Source of the DNA: Bryobacterales bacterium
Lineage (GTDB): Bacteria; Acidobacteriota; Terriglobia; Bryobacterales; Bryobacteraceae
Length of the DNA: 64,000 bases
Assembly: GCA_019261985.1 (NCBI GenBank)
Contig: JAFAQY010000054.1
Location: forward strand, 1-64,000
Reading direction: 5' to 3'
The notes beneath the pieces are model-generated. The model was not told where the DNA came from, made no database searches, and saw only the letters and a list, made by a program, of their open reading frames with translations. Below are positions 17,658 through 26,634 of this stretch, piece after piece. The position numbers and the translations under genes were made by a program. How positions within the stretch are numbered: the first letter of the stretch is position 1; each line of letters begins with the position of its first letter.

Positions 17658-18896
17658 ATGTTCCGCATTCCTCATGCTCTCCTGGCGCTGGCGGCCGTCG
17701 CGGCGATCGCGCTCACAGCGTGGCAGATGCCGAAGCTTCCTTCCGTTCTTCCCGCCCCTTACGCGACGCCTTCCTCCGATAACCGCCCCACCGTAATCGA
17801 GAAGCCCGAGAACGCGCAGTTGCACGTACCTCGAGGATTTATCGTGCAAGTATGGGCCAGTGGTTTTTCGCGGCCGCGATTTTTGTTGCAGGGCGCGAAA
17901 GGGGAAATTCTGCTTTCCGACAGCGGCAAAGGTGTAACCGGCATTGCATCACCGTATTCGCGGGCTAGCGATGGCTCAGTATATGTCTTTCCGGAAGGGG
18001 ACCCTGCTCAGCGCAAAGTGCTGATCCGCGGCCTAAACCGGCCCTATGGTCTCGCGCTGTGGCAAAACTACCTCTATGTCGGGCAGGCGGATTCAATCAA
18101 GCGGTATCTGTACGATCCCGATACGCTGACTGTGGGACCCGGCCAGGAGGTGATCTCCTTGGCGGGATTCAATCAGGGCCATTGGACGCGCAGCTTGCTG
18201 TTTGACCGCGAGGGCAAGAAACTCTACGTCGGGATTGGGTCGGGGGCTAACGTGGAAACCGGCGAAGATCCGCGCCGCGCTGCCATCAATCGCTATAATC
18301 CGGACGGTTCGGGTCATGAGCTGTTTGCGACCGGCACGCGCAATCCTATCGGACTCAACTGGTATCCGGATACGGATGCGCTCTGGGCTACGGTGCAGGA
18401 GCGCGATGAACTCGGCGACGATTTAGTTCCCGATTATTTCACGCACATCGAGGAAGGAGCTTTCTACGGCTGGCCCTATTCCTATATCGGCCGGCATCTT
18501 GATCCCCGGATCGAAGACCAACGGCCCGGTCTGGTTGCAAAGGCCAAGGTCCCGGATGTGCTTTTACCGGCGCACGTCGCCGTGCTCGATTTCGTTTTCT
18601 ACACCGGAAAAATGTTTCCGTCGGAGTACCAGTTGGGGGCGTTTCTAGCATTTCACGGTTCGTGGAACCGCTCCAGGCGGGGCGGCTATGAAGTGGCTTT
18701 CATTCCGTTCAGCAATGCACAACCAAGCGGTACGCCGCGCGATTTTATGACCGGCTGGATGCTCGCGCCCGACAGGAAACAGGTGTGGGGGCGGCCCGTC
18801 GCGGTGTTTCAGATGACGGATGGCAGTCTTCTGGTGACCGATGATGGAGCCGGGACGATCTGGCGCGTAGCGTACGCGGGCGGGCCACGTGGATAA
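17658..18896 (+). CDS. L-sorbosone-dehydrogenase/PQQ-glucose-dehydrogenase-like beta-propeller, exported
   Basis: About 412 residues from ATG 17658; an in-frame start at 17628 would add ten polar residues. A signal anchor (FRIPHALLALAAVAAIALTA) precedes a six-bladed propeller with the family landmarks IVQVWASGFSRPRFLLQGAK, GLNRPYGLALWQNYLYVGQ, ATGTRNPIGLNWYPDTDALW and the C-terminal LAFHGSWNRSRRGGYEV and DDGAGTIWRVAY. Relatives (GDSL, yliI/Asd) oxidise aldoses with PQQ, but many soil paralogues lack PQQ ligands. Probably a periplasmic sugar oxidoreductase; cofactor unproven. Confidence 0.82.
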   Translation: MFRIPHALLALAAVAAIALTAWQMPKLPSVLPAPYATPSSDNRPTVIEKPENAQLHVPRGFIVQVWASGFSRPRFLLQGAKGEILLSDSGKGVTGIASPYSRASDGSVYVFPEGDPAQRKVLIRGLNRPYGLALWQNYLYVGQADSIKRYLYDPDTLTVGPGQEVISLAGFNQGHWTRSLLFDREGKKLYVGIGSGANVETGEDPRRAAINRYNPDGSGHELFATGTRNPIGLNWYPDTDALWATVQERDELGDDLVPDYFTHIEEGAFYGWPYSYIGRHLDPRIEDQRPGLVAKAKVPDVLLPAHVAVLDFVFYTGKMFPSEYQLGAFLAFHGSWNRSRRGGYEVAFIPFSNAQPSGTPRDFMTGWMLAPDRKQVWGRPVAVFQMTDGSLLVTDDGAGTIWRVAYAGGPRG

Positions 18897-18897
18897 A

Positions 18898-19104
18898 ATG
18901 GATCGAGGCTCGAACGACGTGGCGCAAACGGAAGTTCTCCTTCGCGACTTCGATGGAACAAGAACGATTTTCAGCACGGAACTGCCGCTGCGCGAGGTGA
19001 TCCACTCCGCTGTAACGGATCTCGACGTCACCGTCGATAAAACGTATGCCCGCACCGGTGAGCGCGATGAGCAGGGCAGGACGATCTATACGGAAGTGCG
19101 CTGA
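18898..19104 (+). CDS. Small unknown protein
   Basis: A 68-residue reading frame from ATG 18898, two bases after the preceding stop. It shows even amphipathic composition and a phrase DLDVTVDKTYARTGERDEQG that looks like structured protein, not a random frame. No family recognised. The close spacing suggests co-transcription with the upstream propeller gene. A GTG at 18889 is an alternative start. Confidence 0.45.
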   Translation: MDRGSNDVAQTEVLLRDFDGTRTIFSTELPLREVIHSAVTDLDVTVDKTYARTGERDEQGRTIYTEVR

Positions 19105-19216
19105 ATTCAAGCGTGGCAGGGCTTTAGCGTGCGCCGTGAGGGATAATTCCGTACGCGCGTAGTCGCTGGGTTCACGCGCGCTAGTGCGCAATTTCAGGAC
19201 TGCGGGTAACCGCAGA

Positions 19217-19257
19217 GGCGGGCGAAAGCCCGCCGCAGGCTTGGCAGCCTGCCCCAC
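19217..19257. repeat. Two-hairpin intergenic repeat ending in CCCCAC, copy 2
   Basis: A 41-base element: stem GGCGGGC-gaa-AGCCCGCC, joint GC, stem AGGCT-tggc-AGCCT, then GCCCCAC. Both stems pair well. It lies in a 256-base gap between two short forward genes; apart from this repeat nothing else is seen in that gap. Confidence 0.75.
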
Positions 19258-19360
19258 GGCGGGCTGTACGCACTCGACAAATTCCCGATGCGACCACTGA
19301 TCTCGATCCGTCGCCGAAACAGCTACGCCGCCGCGCAGCATCTCCGAAGTGGAGGCTGTT

Positions 19361-19825
19361 ATGTGCGATTATTCTCTTGGCGGATTGCCGAACCGCTTGG
19401 CCACCGAAGGCGACGAATTGGCTCTTTATAGATTTCGAACCGGCTCTTTGGGGCTGGCCTCCGTTTCGGAGCTACCCGAGCGGACGCCCATGGGGCGCGG
19501 CTTCGTGGGGTTCTGCAAATATCTTCTAGACCAACTGCGCGAGCAACCACAGGTGTGCGCCGTGTGCATTCCCCCGGGCGCGCAGTTATCGGTGTCCGGG
19601 ATACCGGCGGACTTGCAACGTAAGTTGAACGTAAGCGAGAACGAACGAGTGGTATTCGTTCAAACCAGCGAATGCGCATTCGCCTATCGTGATGCGATTC
19701 AGTTTTCAAACGGCAAGGAAGTCCTTTTGCAAAAGCTCCGGCCCGGAATTCGCATGAAAGTGCGTTCTCTGGGCGGCAATATCGAGGACACTGAGCTGAT
19801 CCCGAGCGAGGTTGCATACACCTGA
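19361..19825 (+). CDS. Conserved hypothetical protein starting MCDYSL
   Basis: A 154-residue soluble protein. GGAGG lies 5 bases before the ATG at 19361, which decides this start over a GTG at 19349. The opening MCDYSLGGLPNRLATEGDEL matches a widespread but uncharacterised bacterial family that begins MCDYSL. The middle contains VCAVCIPPGAQLSVSGIP, with a CxxC. No function is assigned. Not operonic with the HtrA gene, which begins 113 bases later with its own ribosome site. Confidence 0.72.
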   Translation: MCDYSLGGLPNRLATEGDELALYRFRTGSLGLASVSELPERTPMGRGFVGFCKYLLDQLREQPQVCAVCIPPGAQLSVSGIPADLQRKLNVSENERVVFVQTSECAFAYRDAIQFSNGKEVLLQKLRPGIRMKVRSLGGNIEDTELIPSEVAYT

Positions 19826-19938
19826 ACACCGGCCTGCTGGCGGACGCGAACGGGCAGACGATAGGTTAGCGTCGTCTGCCAGCCGGTCCATCGCCCGCCA
19901 CGCGTTGACGTGCCAATGGCTGACGGAGGAAGTGACAC

Positions 19939-21414
19939 ATGAGAACATTCCAGGTCGCCATCGGGACGGCGATTGTCGCGTTGCTGCTCGCTTTAGGCGC
20001 TGGGGCTCTGGCCGGTTCCTGGGCCACCGCAAAAACAAATAAAACCGTACCCACGCTCATCGCTACAGGCGTTTCACCAGCCGCGTCGCAAGTATCCTTC
20101 GCCGATGGGTTCGCCCCAATTGTCAAGAATGCCGTTCCCGCTGTCGTGAACGTGTCCTCCTCCAGGATCGTACAGACGCGCGGCCAGAATCTGCCTTTTT
20201 TCTCCAATCCTTTCTTCCGGCAGTTTTTCGGAAAGAACTTTGAAGTGCCGCCTTCCGTGCAGCGCGAGCAGAGCCTCGGCTCGGGAGTAATCGTAAACGG
20301 CGACGGGTATATCCTTACAAACAATCACGTCATCGAAGGCGCCAAAGACGTAAAGGTGTTGCTGGGCGACAAGCGCCAGTTCACCGCGCGAGTTGTCGGC
20401 TCCGATCCTAGAACCGATCTCGCGGTTCTTAAGGTGGACGCGACCAACCTGCCCACAATCGTTTTCGGCGATTCGACGAAAATGCAGGTCGGCAATTTCG
20501 TGCTGGCCATTGGCAATCCGTTCGGATTGAATCAGACCGTCACGATGGGGATCGTGAGCGCGACCGGCCGCGGCGGACTGGGCATCGAGGCATACGAGGA
20601 TTTCATTCAAACGGACGCTTCGATTAATCCGGGAAACTCCGGGGGCGCGCTGGTCGACGCTCGCGGCGATCTCATCGGCGTGAACACGGCTATTCTTACC
20701 GAAAACGGGGGCGGCAATCAAGGCGTGGGCTTCGCGATTCCCGCTAATATGGCCCGGAATGTAATGGATCAGATCATTAAGAACGGCAAAGTGGTGCGCG
20801 CTTACCTGGGTGTATCGCTTCAGCCCGTTACTTCCGAAATCGCGAGCGCATTTCATCTTTCCAAACCCGAGGGCGCTTTAATCGCGAGCGTTGAGAATAA
20901 CGGTCCGGCCGCAAAAAGCGGCCTCCAAACCGGAGATGTTATTCTCGCCGTGGACGGGCAGCAGGTAGAGGATAGCCGCGCGCTGCAATTGAAGATCGGC
21001 GGTCTAAGCCCCGGCACGACCGTGAAGCTGACGGTGTGGCGCAACGGCAACACGCGCGACGTTTCCGTGCCGCTTGGGGAAATGCCGGAGAATACATCCG
21101 CGAAGAACGCCCCATCGGAAAATCAAAACTCTCCCACGCGAGGCATATCCGCCACGCCGTTGACTCCGGACATCGCTAACCAGCTGAACCTGCCCGCGAA
21201 TACCACGGGAATGGTCGTGACCGGCGTCGATCCGGCAAGCCCGGCGTCGGACGCCGGCCTGCGCAGAGGCGACGTCATCCAGGAAGTAAATCGCCAGAAA
21301 ATAACCAGCGCGGGTCAATTCAACCAAGCCATGCAGAGCGCCGGAGATCAGCCCGTGCTGCTGCTTGTGAACCGCAGCGGCGCGAATGTCTTTTTGGTTG
21401 TTCAGCCACACTAA
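19939..21414 (+). CDS. HtrA/DegP-family periplasmic serine protease with two PDZ domains
   Basis: A 491-residue protein with an N-terminal membrane anchor (about residues 8-30). The trypsin-like domain has the triad His130 (TNNHVIEGA), Asp160 (RTDLAVLKV) and Ser234 (NPGNSGGAL). Two PDZ domains follow, at about 285-375 (carrying AYLGVSLQPVTSEIASAF) and 395-490 (MVVTGVDPASPASDAGLRRG). It degrades or refolds damaged envelope proteins. GGAGG precedes the ATG by ten bases. It heads a run of three protease genes (CPBP and M16 follow), which suggests shared envelope quality control. Confidence 0.95.
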   Translation: MRTFQVAIGTAIVALLLALGAGALAGSWATAKTNKTVPTLIATGVSPAASQVSFADGFAPIVKNAVPAVVNVSSSRIVQTRGQNLPFFSNPFFRQFFGKNFEVPPSVQREQSLGSGVIVNGDGYILTNNHVIEGAKDVKVLLGDKRQFTARVVGSDPRTDLAVLKVDATNLPTIVFGDSTKMQVGNFVLAIGNPFGLNQTVTMGIVSATGRGGLGIEAYEDFIQTDASINPGNSGGALVDARGDLIGVNTAILTENGGGNQGVGFAIPANMARNVMDQIIKNGKVVRAYLGVSLQPVTSEIASAFHLSKPEGALIASVENNGPAAKSGLQTGDVILAVDGQQVEDSRALQLKIGGLSPGTTVKLTVWRNGNTRDVSVPLGEMPENTSAKNAPSENQNSPTRGISATPLTPDIANQLNLPANTTGMVVTGVDPASPASDAGLRRGDVIQEVNRQKITSAGQFNQAMQSAGDQPVLLLVNRSGANVFLVVQPH

Positions 21415-21436
21415 AAATTGAAAGGAGATTGCGGCG

Positions 21437-22150
21437 GTGCACGTACCAGCGGACGGAACCGCTACCGTCCCGGCCTCGCCACGCGAACAGCAGATTTGGG
21501 AGCTGCTTGTCTTTCTCTTCCTGATCGCTCCTTCGATGGGCTTGTCCTTCCTGGTGATCCGGCAGGGCAACCTCAGTTTTCGGCTAGCGGCGCTTGCAAC
21601 CATCCTGCGCGATTTAGGGCTGGTGTGCCTGGTCTTGTTTTTCCTGTGGCGGAATGGCGAGCCCGTACGGCTGATCGGTTTAAGATTCCGCCGGCCGTGG
21701 CGCGACGCGCTCGTGGGATTCGCGTTGTTCGTTCCAATGACGCTCGCGGCGGGCGCTCTGGAGACCGTTCTCAAGCAGGTAGGCTTGACCGCGCCCTCGC
21801 CGCCGACTCCGAAGTTCCTGATCGCCGGCAGCCCCGCGGAGTTCGTGCTCGCCGGGTTGCTGGTCGCCGTTGTAGCGGTCGCCGAAGAGATCATTTTTCG
21901 CGGTTATCTCATTCTGCGCCTCCAGGCGATTACGGGCAGCGGCGCTGCCGCCGTAATTTTGTCATCGCTCATCTTTTCTCTGGGCCATGGCTATGAGGGT
22001 ACGGTGGGCGTTTTGACGGTCGCGTTTCTCGGCCTGTTCTTCGCGCTGGTTTACATCTGGCGAGGGAGCCTGATCGCGCCAATCGTCCTGCATTTCCTGC
22101 AAGACTTCATTGGACTGGTTCTCGTGCCGCTGCTTAAGCATCAGACGTGA
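21437..22150 (+). CDS. CPBP-family intramembrane metalloprotease
   Basis: A 237-residue polytopic protein. The ABI/CPBP signature is intact: VAEEIIFRGYLILRL (the EExxxR motif) and LIFSLGHGYEG, then a third conserved segment IAPIVLHFLQDFIG. These glutamyl/zinc proteases work inside the membrane; CAAX processing is not implied in bacteria. Start GTG 21437 follows AAAGGAG at nine bases. It sits 22 bases after htrA, and its stop overlaps the region just before the M16 gene, consistent with an operon. Confidence 0.88.
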   Translation: MHVPADGTATVPASPREQQIWELLVFLFLIAPSMGLSFLVIRQGNLSFRLAALATILRDLGLVCLVLFFLWRNGEPVRLIGLRFRRPWRDALVGFALFVPMTLAAGALETVLKQVGLTAPSPPTPKFLIAGSPAEFVLAGLLVAVVAVAEEIIFRGYLILRLQAITGSGAAAVILSSLIFSLGHGYEGTVGVLTVAFLGLFFALVYIWRGSLIAPIVLHFLQDFIGLVLVPLLKHQT

Positions 22151-22158
22151 GGTTCATA

Positions 22159-24840
22159 ATGCACGCTCAAAATGTCTTGATCCGGAATCTGATTGCGCTG
22201 GCGGCCGGCGTCCTCATGCTTTGGCCGGCTCATGGCGTTCAAGCGCAGAGCGGCGACGTTGTGCGCGACACGCTCAGTAATGGCCTGCAAGTCGTGATCG
22301 TGCGGAACCGCCTGGCGCCGGTGGTTACAACGGTGCTGAATTACAAGGTCGGGGCGAATGAGACTACCGACGGTTTTCCCGGAATGGCGCACGCTCAGGA
22401 ACACATGATGTTCCGCGGGAGCGCGGATTTGTCCGCCGGGCAACTCGCGCAGATCGCCTCTGCGATGGGCGGAGAATTCAATGCGGACACGCAGCAAACC
22501 GTGACGCAGTACTTCTTCACGGTTCCGTCGGAAGACGCCGATCTGGCCTTGCATGTGGAAGCGATCCGCATGCGCGGCGTGCTGAATTCCGACCAGCTTT
22601 GGAGCCAGGAACGCGGCGCGCTGGAACAGGAGGTGGCGCAGGATCTTTCGAATCCGCAATACGTGTTTTACACGCGGCTGCTGACTTCCATGTTTCGGGG
22701 AACGCCCTATGCTCATGACGCGCTAGGGACCAAAGCGTCATTCGAAAAAACCACCGGCGAGATGCTCAAAAAATTCCACGAAACATGGTACGTGCCGAAT
22801 AATGCCGCGCTGGTTGTGGTTGGGGACGTTCAGCCGGAGCAGTTACTCGCCACTGTTAAGCAGTTATTCGGCGACATCCCCGGGCGCAAGCTGCCGCCGC
22901 GGCCCGAATACAAGCCGCAGCCCAGATCCGCGGAAATGTTCAGCATGGAGACGGACCTTCCCTACGGGTTTGTCTCAATGGCCTTTCGCTTCCCCGGCTT
23001 CGACAGTCCGGAGTATGCCGCGGCGCAGGTGCTCGCGGATGTATTGAGCAACCAGCGCAGCGATTTGTACGGGTTAGTTCCGCAGGGGATTGCGCTCTCC
23101 ACCGATTTCTCCATCAACGGTTTGCCGAAGGCCAGTCTCGCTTATGCGCTGGCAGCCTACCCGAAAGGGGCGGATCAGGACAAGGTTTGCAGCAAGGTTC
23201 GCGAGGTCATCTCCGGCTACGTGAAGAACGGCTTTCCCGCAGACCTGGTGGAGGCGGCAAAAAAACACGCGGCAACGGCAGCGGAGCTCGAGAAGAATTC
23301 AGTCTCGGGTTTGGCGATGTCGTGGTCTCAAGCCGTCGCGGTGGAAGGCAGAAATTCACCCGAGGATAGCGTCAGGGCGATTCAACGCGTGAGTGTCGCG
23401 GACGTAAATCGCGTGGCTCGCCAGTACCTGGATGTAGATCGCGCGACCACCGCGATTTTGATTCCCACAGCCTCGGGCAGGCCGTCCCTGGGAGTCAGCG
23501 CGGGGCCGGGCCGCGAGTCATTTACTCCCAAAGAGATCAAACGCGTGCCGCTGCCGGAATGGGCCGCAAATACGTTAAACCGCATCGCCGTGCCTGCCTC
23601 TACGTTGAGCCCCACCGTGACCACTCTTCCGAACGGCATTCATTTGATCGTGCAGCCCGCGAATGTGAGTCACACGATCAGCGTGTACGGGCATATCGAG
23701 AACAACGAAGATCTTCAGTCGCCGCCCGGGAAGGAAGGCGTTGGGGATCTTCTGGACGAGTTGTTTTCTTACGGCTCGACGACGCTCGACCGTCTGGCAT
23801 TCCAGAAGGCGGTAGATGAAATCGGAGCCCAACTGACCGCGGGGACCGCTTTTTCCGTTCAGGTGTTGACCCCGGAATTCGACCGCGGAGTGCAACTGCT
23901 TGCGGACAATCAACTGCACCCGGCGCTGCCGGAGACGGCGTTCACCACGGCGCAGCAGCAGTTGAGCGGCGCTGTGGCCGGGCGACTCGAAAGCCCGGAC
24001 TATCTGGCCAAGAGAGGCCTGAACCAACTGTTATTCCCGCCTGATGACCCCACCTTGCGCGAAGCCACTCCAAAAACCGTGTCGGCGCTCACGCTCTCCG
24101 ATGTAAGGCAATATTATGAGCATGCGTTCCGGCCCGATTTGACGACCATCATCGTCATCGGCGAGGTTACGCCCGCGCGGGCCAGAGAGGCGATTGAAAA
24201 ATATTTCGGCGATTGGAAGGCGGAAGGACCGAAACCACAGACGGTTCTGCCGGCTGTCCCGCTGAACAAACCTTCGTTCACCGAAGTGCCCGACAAAAGC
24301 CGCGTGCAGGACAGGGTAACGCTTGCGCAGACACTCGGGTTGAATCGGAAAGATCCCGATTACTACGCATTGGAGCTTGGCAATCACGTGCTCGGCGGAG
24401 GCTTTTACGCCACGCGGCTGTTCCGCGATCTGCGCGAGAACACCGGCCTGGTCTACACCGTATTGTCGACCTTTGAAATGACCAAAACTCGTGGGATTTA
24501 CGCCGTACGGTACGCTTGCGATCCACAAAACGTTTTCGAAGCTCGCGGCATCGTGGAAGGCAATCTGAAGCAGATGCAGACATCCCCGGTTTCGCCGGAG
24601 GAACTGCGCCAGGCGCAGGCGATGCTGTTGCGCGAGATTCCGCTTTCCGAATCGAGCGTCACTCGCATTGCCCACGGCTTTATCGATAGGACAACAGAGG
24701 ACCTGCCTTTGGATGAGCCAACCGTCGCGGCGAAGCGCTACCTGCGCCTGACTGCCCCGGAGGTGCAAGCGGCATTTGCAAAGTGGATTCGCACCGGCGA
24801 TCTGGTGCAACTGACGGTCGGTCCGCGGCCGAAGGGTTAG
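22159..24840 (+). CDS. Secreted M16-family zinc peptidase, two-domain (pitrilysin-like)
   Basis: About 893 residues, with a signal peptide (hydrophobic 9-26, ending AHGVQA). The first M16 unit has the inverted zinc motif HAQEH at 78-82 (HxxEH) and the downstream glutamate in ERGALEQEVAQDL. The second unit (about residues 480-893) has the same fold phrases but KEGVGDLLDEL where HxxEH should be, so it is the usual inactive half. The family degrades peptides in the periplasm. ATG 22159 is preceded by GAGG at six bases; a GTG at 22147 is less likely. Confidence 0.92.
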   Translation: MHAQNVLIRNLIALAAGVLMLWPAHGVQAQSGDVVRDTLSNGLQVVIVRNRLAPVVTTVLNYKVGANETTDGFPGMAHAQEHMMFRGSADLSAGQLAQIASAMGGEFNADTQQTVTQYFFTVPSEDADLALHVEAIRMRGVLNSDQLWSQERGALEQEVAQDLSNPQYVFYTRLLTSMFRGTPYAHDALGTKASFEKTTGEMLKKFHETWYVPNNAALVVVGDVQPEQLLATVKQLFGDIPGRKLPPRPEYKPQPRSAEMFSMETDLPYGFVSMAFRFPGFDSPEYAAAQVLADVLSNQRSDLYGLVPQGIALSTDFSINGLPKASLAYALAAYPKGADQDKVCSKVREVISGYVKNGFPADLVEAAKKHAATAAELEKNSVSGLAMSWSQAVAVEGRNSPEDSVRAIQRVSVADVNRVARQYLDVDRATTAILIPTASGRPSLGVSAGPGRESFTPKEIKRVPLPEWAANTLNRIAVPASTLSPTVTTLPNGIHLIVQPANVSHTISVYGHIENNEDLQSPPGKEGVGDLLDELFSYGSTTLDRLAFQKAVDEIGAQLTAGTAFSVQVLTPEFDRGVQLLADNQLHPALPETAFTTAQQQLSGAVAGRLESPDYLAKRGLNQLLFPPDDPTLREATPKTVSALTLSDVRQYYEHAFRPDLTTIIVIGEVTPARAREAIEKYFGDWKAEGPKPQTVLPAVPLNKPSFTEVPDKSRVQDRVTLAQTLGLNRKDPDYYALELGNHVLGGGFYATRLFRDLRENTGLVYTVLSTFEMTKTRGIYAVRYACDPQNVFEARGIVEGNLKQMQTSPVSPEELRQAQAMLLREIPLSESSVTRIAHGFIDRTTEDLPLDEPTVAAKRYLRLTAPEVQAAFAKWIRTGDLVQLTVGPRPKG

Positions 24841-24886
24841 TGCGGCGGGCTTCAGCTGCGCGGGACCTCAGTCCCGCTCGCGTCGT

Positions 24887-24925
24887 GGCGGACTAAAGTC
24901 CGCCGCAGGCTGAGGCCTGCCCCAC
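24887..24925. repeat. Two-hairpin repeat ending in CCCCAC, copy 3 (supplies a stop codon)
   Basis: GGCGGAC-taa-AGTCCGCC, GC, AGGC-tgag-GCCT, GCCCCAC. An extra hairpin GCGGGACctcaGTCCCGC stands just before it (about 24869), so the whole repeat block may run from 24842. Read on the minus strand, the element encodes the last residues and the TAG stop of the RnfD-like gene. Confidence 0.75.
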
Positions 24926-26512
24926 TACAACTTCTGTCACCCAGCCTTCCCGGCATGCTCGCGCGGCGAGCGCCGCGGGATCCCGTTCACGGATATCGCC
25001 CTTGCTTCCACGCAGGATGATCGGGTAGTCATCCAGCGCCGGGGGTGGAGCGGCGAAGCTGCCTGACCCGGTGGTCAAGACTTGTAGATTTTGGCACGCT
25101 GCTGCGGACCCGAGTTCACAACCGCGGCGAAGAGGTTTCGCCGCTCCCGCGGGATCCAGCCGACGCAGATCCTCGCCGGAGCGCGAAAGCGCGATGTGCA
25201 TCAGTCCGGCTTCGTTGCAGGCCCAAGCCGATCCTCGATCGCAAAAATTTGTCTCCACGTCCGCGAGATATGGGCAGGCATACGCGCGTCCATCCTGGCA
25301 CGCCTGCCGCCAGAAAGGGAGCCACTGGCCGGGGTGGTTATCGTCTAGCGCGTGCGCAGAGCTCAAAAGGCCGAACACTACGGCCCAAATCGACATGTAT
25401 GCGAAATTTCGCTGCCGCGGCAGAAGGGACCGGCCAAGCACGGCCGGATCGAGAGCCCGTAACCAGCGCGATCGGGCGGCGGCATCGATCGCCTTCACCG
25501 ACAAATTCAGGACCGGCACTTGCAGCAGCTTGTCGTAAAACGTAGGCATGCCGGCGCGTCCAAGAAATTCGTACAACGCCACCGTGCTCAAGCCGTACAG
25601 CGCGCCATATATGATGCGGCCCAGTTCCGTGCGCGGCGACGTCGACGGATCGGTGAAGAGCAAATGCATGCCCAGGAACACCGCAATCGGAATGTAGGAA
25701 TCGTAAAAGAAATAAATCCCGGTCATTCCAAAATAGATGCGCCCGAAGGCATAGGCCGCGACGACGGCGGACATTGTCATCGAGGTCACGCCGAAAAAAA
25801 ACTGGCCCGGCAGCCCGATCAGGAACAGCATGAGATACATTTGGGGCGGATAGAACTGCGTGGCCGCAATGTCCTGGCCCCAGGTGATGCCGCTTCTGCC
25901 CGTGGCGAGCAAAATCAGCGAAAGCGCCGCTAGCGGAAAAGAGGAGGGGTTGAAGATGTGGGTCCGCCGCCCGTTCTTGTTCCAGCGAATCAGGTCCTTG
26001 GCGGCAAGCCCGAGCCCCACCATGACGAATTGCAAGTAGAACCAATCCGGCCTAAACCAGAGGAACAGATTAATGCTGAATACGACCGGAAATTGCGCGA
26101 ACCCGAGAGTGTAGTTGTCGCGCCGCGACCAGCCCACCAGCATGTCGAAGGCATACGCGAACAGAAGTTGAGCCAGGATCAACGGCGCAAAAGCATAGAC
26201 CGGGCGCCAATACCAACCCCAGTAGAGAAATACAGCTGCCTGCGCGCAGGCTTGGATGTAATGCTGTTTCTTTGGGAAAAGTTCTACGGTGAGCGTTCGC
26301 TCGCGTCCGCGGATGCCGGGGAGCAGGGCGATATTCCACGCGCATAACAGCGCGCAAGCGCCGGTGAAGGACCACAACACTTTTCGGTTTTGATGGCCGG
26401 CGGGGAGGGCGGTTAGGCACGCGAGCGCGGCTGTGAACAGAAGCGGCAACAGAAGCGCGCCTGTTCTTGCATGGCGCGGTGCCGCGGTTTGTGGATGTGT
26501 CGCTGTGCTCAT
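24893..26512 (-). CDS. RnfD/NqrB-like polytopic membrane protein with Cys-rich C-terminal part
   Basis: A 539-residue protein from ATG 26512. The membrane part (residues 20-420) has the RnfD/NqrB landmarks HIFNPSSFPLAAL and LLFTDPSTSPRTELGRIIYG, with about ten helices. In Rnf/Nqr complexes this subunit carries FMN and pumps ions, but no rnf or nqr partner is here, so a stand-alone role is likely. Residues 430-539 are soluble with many spaced cysteines (QACQDGRAYACPYL, CDRGSAWACNEAG, GCELGSAAACQNL), a Sel1-like pattern. The last codons lie within a hairpin repeat. The next upstream gene is co-directional. Confidence 0.75.
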   Translation of the reverse strand: MSTATHPQTAAPRHARTGALLLPLLFTAALACLTALPAGHQNRKVLWSFTGACALLCAWNIALLPGIRGRERTLTVELFPKKQHYIQACAQAAVFLYWGWYWRPVYAFAPLILAQLLFAYAFDMLVGWSRRDNYTLGFAQFPVVFSINLFLWFRPDWFYLQFVMVGLGLAAKDLIRWNKNGRRTHIFNPSSFPLAALSLILLATGRSGITWGQDIAATQFYPPQMYLMLFLIGLPGQFFFGVTSMTMSAVVAAYAFGRIYFGMTGIYFFYDSYIPIAVFLGMHLLFTDPSTSPRTELGRIIYGALYGLSTVALYEFLGRAGMPTFYDKLLQVPVLNLSVKAIDAAARSRWLRALDPAVLGRSLLPRQRNFAYMSIWAVVFGLLSSAHALDDNHPGQWLPFWRQACQDGRAYACPYLADVETNFCDRGSAWACNEAGLMHIALSRSGEDLRRLDPAGAAKPLRRGCELGSAAACQNLQVLTTGSGSFAAPPPALDDYPIILRGSKGDIRERDPAALAARACREGWVTEVVVGQASACGGL

Positions 26513-26591
26513 TTGAATGCCAGGGCTTATGTTACATGCTGGTCCTTGGGTCACCGGATTCGGGGTCTCTACGCTTTTCTTTGCCCCCACA

Positions 26592-26632
26592 GGCCGATTG
26601 GCAATCAGCCGCAGGATGGCATCCTGCCCCAC
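26592..26632. repeat. Two-hairpin repeat ending in CCCCAC, copy 4
   Basis: GGCCGATTGGCAATCAGCC (one mismatch in the stem), then GCAGGAT-GGC-ATCCTGC (perfect), then CCCAC. It begins two bases after the stop of the minus-strand methyltransferase gene at 26635. It is nearly identical to copy 5 at 55023, which lies inside a gene, so the two share a recent origin. Confidence 0.78.
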
Positions 26633-26634
26633 TT

